Shown here one piece after another: positions 57,828 to 64,000 of a stretch of DNA of 64,000 nucleotides; the first letter of the stretch is position 1, and each line of letters begins with the position of its first letter. The DNA is from Syntrophaceae bacterium UBA2280 (lineage in GTDB: Bacteria; Desulfobacterota; Syntrophia; Syntrophales; Smithellaceae): NCBI GenBank assembly GCA_002347685.1, contig DDWS01000002.1:1-64000 (forward strand). The letters run 5' to 3'. The notes beneath the pieces are model-generated. The model had not been told where the DNA came from, did not search any database, and saw only the letters and a list, made by a program, of their open reading frames with translations. Made by a program: the position numbers and the translations under genes.

Positions 57828-60530
57828 ATGAGTCAATACAATTTAGAGCGCATTTTCAATCCGGGCCGGGTAGCGTTGGTGGGGGCCAGTGAAAAAAGCG
57901 GCAGCATCGGCAACGCGCTGATGAAAAACCTCATCGATGGCGGATTTTCACAGACCTTGCTGCCCGTGAACCCGAAATACAAAACCCTGCATGGATTGGC
58001 CACGTACAAATCCATTCGCGATCTGGAACCGGGGGTGGATCTGGCAATCATCGCCACGCCCATTCATACGGTCCCCGATATCGTGCAGGAATGCGTGGAA
58101 CAAAAGGTGGCTGGCGCGATTGTGATCTCGGCTGGCGGCAAGGAAGTCGGTGAAGAAGGAAGACAAATCGAGGCGCGGATCCGCGCCACGGCCTATGATG
58201 GCGGGCTGCGTATCGTGGGTCCCAATTGTCTGGGCATCATCCGGCCCGGCGGGAACCTCAATGCCAGCTTCGCTTCCGAAATGCCCGATGCGGGAGATCT
58301 GGCCTTTGTCTCCCAGAGCGGGGCCATTTGCACGGCCATTCTGGATCTGGCGCTCAAGGAGCATATCGGGTTCAGTCATTTTGTCAGTATCGGCTCCATG
58401 CTGGATGTGGATTTCGGCGATCTCATCGATTATCTCGGCAATGACCCTAAGACCAAAAGCATTCTACTGTATATTGAAAGCCTGACGAATTTCCGCAAGT
58501 TCATGAGCGCCGCCCGCTCGGTATCCCGAATCAAACCTATTGTCGTCCTGAAGGCAGGCCGCAGCGAGGCTGGCGCCAAGGCCGCCGCTTCCCACACCGG
58601 GGCCATGGCCGGAGAGGATGCGGTGTATGACGCCGCCTTCAAGCGCGCCGGCATCGTGCGCGTAAACACGATCCAGGAGCTTTTCGACTGCGCCGAGCTG
58701 ATGGCCAAGCAGCCCCGACCCCGCGGCCCGCGTCTGGCCATCGTTACCAATGGCGGCGGCCCGGGCGTGATGGCCACGGACACCCTGGCGCGCAATGGCC
58801 TGGAGCCTGTACCCCTCGACCCTGAAACCCTGCAGAAGCTTGATGCCTTCCTGCCGCCCTTCTGGAGCCGCAGCAATCCCATCGACATCCTCGGAGATGC
58901 CTCCCCGGAACGTTTCCGGCAAACCCTGGAGGTCTGCTTCGACGCAAAAGATATGGATAGCGTTTGTGTGATTCTGGCGCCCCAAGCTCTCACAGCGCCC
59001 GTTGTGGTGGCTGAAACCCTGGTGGACACAATGAAGGGCCGCCAATATCCCGTGTTTGCCTGCTGGATGGGCGGTAAAAGCATCGAAGGCGCCTTGACCA
59101 TCCTCAATAAGGCGGGAATCCCGACTTACGATACACCAGGAAGGGCGATCCAGGCCTTTTTGTACATGGTTGAATATGCCCGCAACATGGAAACCCTTCT
59201 GGAAATCCCCCCCAAACTGACCCGCGACATCGCCGTAGATCCTGAAAAAGCCGGGCAACTGCTGGCCCGTGCGTCCGCAGATCAGTTCATGACCGAATCG
59301 GACGCCAGGAATGTTCTTTCGGCTTACGGTCTTCCCGTGATCCGGACGGAAACGGCCCGAACCGAAGACGACGCGAGCCGCCTGGGACGGGACATGGGAT
59401 ATCCCCTTGTCATGAAGCTTCTTTCCCCCGACATCTCCCATAAAACCGAGGCCGGCGGCGTCCGCCTGGACTTGCGTTCGGATGCGGATGTCCGGTCAGC
59501 CTATACCGGCATCTCAGAATCCGCGCGCCGGTACAAACCCGATGCGCGAATTGAGGGAGTCACCCTGCAGCCATTTTTCGCAAACCCGGATTACGAAATT
59601 CTGCTGGGCGCCAAACGGGATGTTCATTTCGGGCCCGTCATCCTTTTCGGAATGGGCGGCATCTTTACCGAAGTGCTCAAAGACCGCGCCTTGGGACTTC
59701 CCCCCATGAACCGTCTGCTGGCCCGGCGCATGATGCAGCAGACCCGGGTCTGGACCCTGCTTCAAGGGTACCGAAACCGCCCCCCGGCGGATAAGGAACG
59801 CCTCGAAGAGATGATCATCCGGCTCTCCCAAATGCTGATCGATTTTCCGCAGATCGCCGAGTTGGACATGAACCCCGTTATGATCAAAGACGGAAAGTCT
59901 GTGGCCGTGGATGCCCGCATCCTGGTTTCGGAGCCTATACGCCCTTACCCGCTGCACCTGGTGATCAGCCCGTATCCGGCCGAGGAAGAAAGCTACCTGA
60001 TCACCAAAGAAGGCACCCGGTTGCTTATCCGTCCGGTCCGGCCGGAGGATGCGCCTCTTTTCCAACGTTTTTTCAAGGTGTTGTCGCCGGAAACGATCTA
60101 TTCCCGTCTTTTCAGACATGTCAAAGAATTAAGCCCCCAAATGCTCGTCCGATTTACACAGATCGATTACGACAGGGAAATTGCTTTAGTGGCCTTGGAC
60201 GAGGATTCCGGCAACGAGCGGATGCTGGGGGTGGCCCGGATCATAGGTGATCCGGACGGCAGGCACGGGGAGTTTGCTGTTGTGGTCGGCGATTCTTCAC
60301 ATGGAAAAGGAATCGGTTCGAACCTGCTTGGGAAATGTCTGGAGATCGCAGAAAAGCGAGGTTTTCAAAAAGTTTACGGCTTTGTTTTGCGTGATAACGA
60401 AAGCATGCTGGCTCTGGGGAAAAAACTCGGCTTTCAGGTGAAAGCACACTCTGATACCCAAGAATTAGAACTGGTCATCACATTGGCATCTCTTAAAGGG
60501 GGTCTTTCGCGTGCAAGTCAGCAACCATGA
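57828..60530 (+). CDS. ADP-forming acyl-CoA synthetase, alpha-beta fusion with GNAT domain
   Basis: The 900-residue protein joins a CoA-binding/ligase alpha part (1-460, with the phospho-histidine H256 in SHTGAMAG), an ATP-grasp beta part (about 480-700, with the MKLLSPDISHKTEAGGV motif) and a C-terminal GNAT acetyltransferase domain (about 715-890, VVGDSSHGKGIGSNLL). Without the GNAT part this is acetyl-CoA synthetase (ADP-forming), which makes ATP from acetyl-CoA. Fusion with GNAT is the Pat/YfiQ layout, in which the synthetase half is often inactive and the GNAT acetylates lysines. Here the catalytic histidine is kept, so a synthetase role is possible. GAAGGAG precedes the start. Confidence 0.9.
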   Translation: MSQYNLERIFNPGRVALVGASEKSGSIGNALMKNLIDGGFSQTLLPVNPKYKTLHGLATYKSIRDLEPGVDLAIIATPIHTVPDIVQECVEQKVAGAIVISAGGKEVGEEGRQIEARIRATAYDGGLRIVGPNCLGIIRPGGNLNASFASEMPDAGDLAFVSQSGAICTAILDLALKEHIGFSHFVSIGSMLDVDFGDLIDYLGNDPKTKSILLYIESLTNFRKFMSAARSVSRIKPIVVLKAGRSEAGAKAAASHTGAMAGEDAVYDAAFKRAGIVRVNTIQELFDCAELMAKQPRPRGPRLAIVTNGGGPGVMATDTLARNGLEPVPLDPETLQKLDAFLPPFWSRSNPIDILGDASPERFRQTLEVCFDAKDMDSVCVILAPQALTAPVVVAETLVDTMKGRQYPVFACWMGGKSIEGALTILNKAGIPTYDTPGRAIQAFLYMVEYARNMETLLEIPPKLTRDIAVDPEKAGQLLARASADQFMTESDARNVLSAYGLPVIRTETARTEDDASRLGRDMGYPLVMKLLSPDISHKTEAGGVRLDLRSDADVRSAYTGISESARRYKPDARIEGVTLQPFFANPDYEILLGAKRDVHFGPVILFGMGGIFTEVLKDRALGLPPMNRLLARRMMQQTRVWTLLQGYRNRPPADKERLEEMIIRLSQMLIDFPQIAELDMNPVMIKDGKSVAVDARILVSEPIRPYPLHLVISPYPAEEESYLITKEGTRLLIRPVRPEDAPLFQRFFKVLSPETIYSRLFRHVKELSPQMLVRFTQIDYDREIALVALDEDSGNERMLGVARIIGDPDGRHGEFAVVVGDSSHGKGIGSNLLGKCLEIAEKRGFQKVYGFVLRDNESMLALGKKLGFQVKAHSDTQELELVITLASLKGGLSRASQQP

Positions 60531-62400
60531 ACTCAAAGCATTGATGCTGGATACCGCCACCGGCTTTTATCGCATGCAGCGCTACCGTGTCGGCGATTTT
60601 TTCGGCCCTGTGGACCTCGGCATTCATCTGGCCTTCAAGCATAACGCCTTGACCATCGGCGCCGGACTTTTGGCCGGCTCTGTTTTTCCCGGATCCAACC
60701 GGCTGATATTCGCGGGCATCTCTCCGTGCTGGCACGGTTTTTATGTCTCTTCCATGGGTGGAGCGGCCCTGGTTTTTGACAACCTCGGGATCAACATGCT
60801 CAGCCTGGTCGGCAAAGCTCCGCATCCTTCGCTTTTGTACATGAACCGTAACCACGGCGAAGAAATCGAGGTTGAACTAATTCAAGTCGTACCCGAACAG
60901 ATCTGGGAATCCGGCCGCCAAGGGGTGTATGCCGTAATGGAAGCCGCCATCCGGATGTTCGGTCCGAGGTATGAAAAGGATCCCCGGGTGCTGGCCGTGG
61001 GCCCGGCCGCCAGCTTTACCGATTTCGGCGCCATTGGGTCCGCACCGGTGAAAAAAGGGGAGCTGACCCATGTGGACACCTGGGCCGGCCGGGGAGGTTT
61101 CGGCAGCAAATTGTTTCAGCAGCACGGCCTTTTGGGCATCATCTACGGCGGAACGCATATCGACGATGATTTTCGCGATCGCTCCGTGGCGGACGAATGG
61201 TTTCAGGATAAATTCAACCAGAAGATGGCAGCCAAAGACATGGCGGTCACCACCAAGTACCGTTACGACCCGGAATTAAAAACAGGCGGTACCTTCGGGG
61301 TCAATTACGCCGCCATGGACGGCAATATCCTGGCGTTCAATTACCGCACCATCCACTGGAGCCAGGAAGCGCGACGGGATCTTCATGAACGCTTTATCCT
61401 GGATCATTACCTCAAGCAGTTCAACGAAGAGATCATCGAAACCAAACAGCAGCGGACGTGCGGAGAACCTTGCGCGGCGGTATGCAAAAAAATGAATGGC
61501 AAATATAAGAAAGACTATGAACCCTACCAGACCATGGGCCCCTTATGCGGTATCTTCGACCAGCGGGCCGCCGAACAACTTAACCACCAGGCCGACCGCC
61601 TGGGGTTCGATGCCATTTCCGTCGGCGGGACCCTCGCTTGGCTCATGGATTGCCTGGAAGATGGCCTGATCACTCCCGCGGAGTTGGGTGTAAATCAAAA
61701 GCCCAGGTGGGAGATGGCGACGTTCGATGTGGTGGGCGATTCCATGCACAATGCCGAACTGGGCATGGCGCTTTTGAATCAGATGATTATGCCCGGCGGG
61801 AAAATAGTGCTGCAATTCGGCGTTCGTAAATTTGCACGCCGGTTATCACGGGAAAAGGGCCGGCAGGTGCTGGATCGATTCGTATACAATGCCTTTGCCC
61901 GCCAGGGCTGGATGGTTCCCAATCAGTACTGGACGCCCGGTGCTTTTGCGCCCATGGCCATCACGGGCAAATACTACATGCACTACGGCCGGGACTTCCT
62001 GCCGCCCCGTGAGCTGGGCAGAGAAAATGCCCGTCGCATGCTCAAGGAGCTGATGCTCGACAATCTAGGGTTTTGTCGTTTTCACCGCGCCTGGGCGGAA
62101 ACACTGCTTCCAGACATCGTGGAGAACCTCTTCGGGGAAAAGGATGCGTTTCTGCGCTCGATCACCCTGACCGCAAGCCGCATCACCAGCCGGAATGCAT
62201 CCGTATTCTGGGAGTCGGAACGCAACATGGACATGGTGTTTGAATTCTTGAAAAACAAAAAACAGATCGACGGGGTCAGCCACCCTGAACTGGACCACTG
62301 GGTCGAGTTTTTTACACGCGATAAGCATGCCGCCGCCTACGAGTTCTGGTATGAAATGCACAAAGGGATCCATGAAATGCTCCGGGAATATCCTGTGTGA
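60511..62400 (+). CDS. gor: Glyceraldehyde-3-phosphate:ferredoxin oxidoreductase-like tungsto/molybdoenzyme (AOR family)
   Basis: The 629-residue protein belongs to the aldehyde:ferredoxin oxidoreductase family, which uses a tungsten or molybdenum bispterin and one 4Fe-4S cluster (likely ligands C317, C321, C325 and C522). Segments such as DFFGPVDLGI, AGSVFPGSNRLIF, STKYRYDPELKTGGTFG-like text (TTKYRYDPELKTGGTFGVNY) and CGEPCAAVCKK-DYEPYQTMGPL follow the archaeal GOR enzyme more closely than plain AOR. It would oxidise glyceraldehyde-3-phosphate directly to 3-phosphoglycerate with ferredoxin. A GTG start with AAGGGGG upstream overlaps the synthetase gene by 20 bases. The neighbouring GAPDH, pyk and pfkB support the role. 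Confidence 0.85.
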   Translation: MQVSNHELKALMLDTATGFYRMQRYRVGDFFGPVDLGIHLAFKHNALTIGAGLLAGSVFPGSNRLIFAGISPCWHGFYVSSMGGAALVFDNLGINMLSLVGKAPHPSLLYMNRNHGEEIEVELIQVVPEQIWESGRQGVYAVMEAAIRMFGPRYEKDPRVLAVGPAASFTDFGAIGSAPVKKGELTHVDTWAGRGGFGSKLFQQHGLLGIIYGGTHIDDDFRDRSVADEWFQDKFNQKMAAKDMAVTTKYRYDPELKTGGTFGVNYAAMDGNILAFNYRTIHWSQEARRDLHERFILDHYLKQFNEEIIETKQQRTCGEPCAAVCKKMNGKYKKDYEPYQTMGPLCGIFDQRAAEQLNHQADRLGFDAISVGGTLAWLMDCLEDGLITPAELGVNQKPRWEMATFDVVGDSMHNAELGMALLNQMIMPGGKIVLQFGVRKFARRLSREKGRQVLDRFVYNAFARQGWMVPNQYWTPGAFAPMAITGKYYMHYGRDFLPPRELGRENARRMLKELMLDNLGFCRFHRAWAETLLPDIVENLFGEKDAFLRSITLTASRITSRNASVFWESERNMDMVFEFLKNKKQIDGVSHPELDHWVEFFTRDKHAAAYEFWYEMHKGIHEMLREYPV

Positions 62401-62645
62401 TGAGACATTTTTTGGAAACTTGCGATCATTCTCCAGATAGGGGCTGTTCAAAGCCCCATCGGGAAATGGCTGTTCGGGACCGTTGTTCTTACCCCGGGCG
62501 ATTGACTTTTGATCGTCCTTATGTCGAGTTCCATCTGGATCGCTGACGAACTTTTTAAATTAATGGGCGTTTATAGAATTCCGAAGAAAAAAGGGCACCG
62601 GATCTTCAGGGCAAACTTCACAAAAAAATTAAAGGAGGAAAAGAC
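62401..62645. other. Intergenic with one hairpin
   Basis: GGGGCT (62439-62444) and AGCCCC (62451-62456) form a short stem without a T-run. Past it the sequence is AT-rich with a TATAGA box near 62572 but no convincing -35. AAAGGAGG at about 62632 serves the GAPDH gene. Nothing else was seen. Confidence 0.4.
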
Positions 62646-63683
62646 ATGAGCAGACAAGAAGTCATCCCGGTTGGAATCAATGGTTTCGGAAGAATCGGCC
62701 GGGCTGTTTTTAAGCAACTCCTGCAAAGGGAGGAATTCAGGGTGGTGGGGATCAACGATTTGAACAACATCGAAGATCTGGCCTACCTCCTCAAGTATGA
62801 CTCCGTGCACGGCTGGTATTCCCGCAAGGTGTCTTGCGAGAAATCGACCATACAGGTAGACGGACTTTCCATCCCCTTTTCATCAGAGGCCGATCCGCAG
62901 AAAATCCCCTGGAAGAAAAGTGGAGCGGAAATTATCATCGAATGCAGCGGAGCCCTGCGAAGCCGCTCCAAGGCGGCCGGTCATCTGGAAGCCGGGGCAA
63001 AAAGGGTGATCATCTCCGCCCCCTCCGACGATGCCGACGCCATGATCGTCCTGGGTGTCAACGAGGAAAGTTACCGGCCGGAAGCGCATCAGATCGTCTC
63101 CATGGCCTCCTGCACCACCAATTGTCTGGCTCCGGTGGCCAGGGTACTTCACGAATCCTTCGGTGTGGCGTACATCATGTTCACCACGATCCATGCCTAC
63201 ACCTCGAGCCAGTCGCTGATGGACACGCCGGCACGGCATCGCCGCCGCGGCCGGGCGGCAGCCCTGTCGATCATCCCCACCACCACAGGAGCGGCCAAGG
63301 CCACCGAAAAAGTGTTGCCCCAACTGAAAGGAAAAATGAGCGGCATGGCCATGCGGGTTCCCGTTCCCAACGGATCGGTAACCGACATGATAGTTTCGAT
63401 AGAAAAAGACGTGACTGCCGAACAGATCAACGAGACTCTGCGGGATGCATCGGAAAAATCCCGGCTTCAGGGCATCCTGCGGGTGACGGAAGAGGCCCTT
63501 GTTTCCCAGGACATCATCGGTGATCCGCACTCATCCATCGTTGATGCCCAGAGCACCATGGTACAAAACAACCGGGTGGTAAAAATTCTTTCCTGGTACG
63601 ATAACGAATGGGGCTACTCGGCCCGCCTCGTTGATTTTGCAAAGTTCATGACCGGAAAAGGATTGTCTGCGGGGAAGAAATGA
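62646..63683 (+). CDS. gap: Glyceraldehyde-3-phosphate dehydrogenase, type I
   Basis: The 345-residue enzyme oxidises glyceraldehyde-3-phosphate with NAD and phosphate. It has GINGFGRIGR (9-19), NDLN at the NAD ribose site, the active-site Cys156 in SCTTNC, His183 in TIHAYTSSQ, and the closing WYDNEWGYSARLVDF. AAAGGAGG precedes the ATG. Presence beside the ferredoxin-dependent GOR-like gene gives two routes for the same substrate: GAPDH via 1,3-bisphosphoglycerate (ATP through Pgk) and GOR without ATP but with reduced ferredoxin. Confidence 0.97.
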   Translation: MSRQEVIPVGINGFGRIGRAVFKQLLQREEFRVVGINDLNNIEDLAYLLKYDSVHGWYSRKVSCEKSTIQVDGLSIPFSSEADPQKIPWKKSGAEIIIECSGALRSRSKAAGHLEAGAKRVIISAPSDDADAMIVLGVNEESYRPEAHQIVSMASCTTNCLAPVARVLHESFGVAYIMFTTIHAYTSSQSLMDTPARHRRRGRAAALSIIPTTTGAAKATEKVLPQLKGKMSGMAMRVPVPNGSVTDMIVSIEKDVTAEQINETLRDASEKSRLQGILRVTEEALVSQDIIGDPHSSIVDAQSTMVQNNRVVKILSWYDNEWGYSARLVDFAKFMTGKGLSAGKK

Positions 63684-63816
63684 ACAGCCTGCGGGGCCGG
63701 CCAGGAAAGCGAAAAAAAGTCTGGTGGTTCAGGATGAAAAGCGATCCATCCTGAAGACGTTCAACGCCGATACCCCCATTGCCTCCTGCTTCGGATCGCT
63801 GAAGGGAGGAAAACAG

Positions 63817-64000
63817 ATGAAAAGAATCATAACTGTTGCATTGAACCCGGCCATCGACAAGAGCGCAAGTGTTGCGCATGTCGTGGCCGAGCACAAACTC
63901 TACTGCACACCGCCTCGTTTCGAGCCGGGTGGGGGCGGGGTAAATGTCTCCCGGGCCATAAAAAAACTGGGAGGAAATTCAAGACTCCTTTATCCTGCAG
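63817..64000 (+). CDS. pfkB: PfkB-type 6-phosphofructokinase, N-terminus (runs off the window)
   Basis: Only 61 codons are visible: MKRIITVALNPAIDKSASVA, then CTPPRFEPGGGGVNVSRAIK and LGGNSRLLYPA. The order matches the minor phosphofructokinase Pfk-2 of the ribokinase/PfkB family. AGGGAGGA precedes the ATG. It continues the glycolytic module 133 bases after gap. A decayed copy of this 5' end lies at 54510-54661. Confidence 0.85.
   Translation, partial: MKRIITVALNPAIDKSASVAHVVAEHKLYCTPPRFEPGGGGVNVSRAIKKLGGNSRLLYPA

Overview
The window looks like chromosome from an anaerobic, syntroph-like deltaproteobacterium (Desulfobacterota, Syntrophales-like). This is inferred from several sigma-54 activators, CaiB-type CoA-transferase and thiolase genes, a flavodiiron protein, a GSU3473-family protein, a methanogen-type serC, and a fermentative module with an aldehyde:ferredoxin oxidoreductase and an ADP-forming acyl-CoA synthetase. 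No rRNA gene is present to settle the taxonomy.

Layout. 1-2.7 kb is a mobile-element scar: an IS256-type transposase end, a MacB fragment fused to an IS91-type transposase fragment, and two similar promoter-like cassettes. 2.7-9.6 kb holds a minus-strand CoA-thioester operon (SDR, thiolase, CaiB transferase, then two damaged SDR genes) divergent from a PAS-sigma-54 activator. 9.6-11.7 kb is gene-poor. 11.7-16 kb carries serC-serA-purA-tRNA-Lys with a terminator. 16-20.3 kb has cupin-flavodiiron behind a Crp/Fnr-type site, a GDSL lipoprotein, mtfA and two small membrane-protein genes. 20.4-31.2 kb is mostly housekeeping: ileS-lspA, a ParE-type toxin pair, two TPM-domain genes, groES-groEL, radA, a methyltransferase and tiny membrane proteins.

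31.4-46 kb is the most unusual signalling region. It encodes a CheB-CheR-PAS fusion, a free CheB, a four-PAS sigma-54 activator, a double-domain KaiC, two KaiB proteins and a second PAS-sigma-54 activator. A near-consensus -24/-12 promoter follows in front of a DUF932 gene and a B12-type radical SAM gene. Most junctions here carry hairpin-like intergenic repeats with a 7-nt period, and a frameshifted four-helix-bundle gene sits between two such repeat arms. 46-53.8 kb is an envelope/stress cluster: small secreted proteins, PAS, CsbD, a sugar transferase, a Crp/Fnr regulator, the cis/trans fatty-acid isomerase Cti and a universal stress protein.

53.9-55.1 kb is a graveyard of gene fragments (SoxB-like, pfkB 5' end, hemerythrin 3' part, pyk 3' piece). 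The pfkB and pyk pieces are diverged copies of genes in the intact module that follows. 55.2-64 kb is that module, all on the plus strand: D-2-hydroxyacid dehydrogenase, pyruvate kinase, a fused ADP-forming acyl-CoA synthetase-GNAT, a glyceraldehyde-3-phosphate:ferredoxin oxidoreductase-like tungsto/molybdoenzyme, GAPDH and the start of a PfkB-type sugar kinase. It resembles an archaeal-style modified glycolysis in which triose oxidation can use ferredoxin or NAD and ATP is made by pyruvate kinase and the ADP-forming synthetase.
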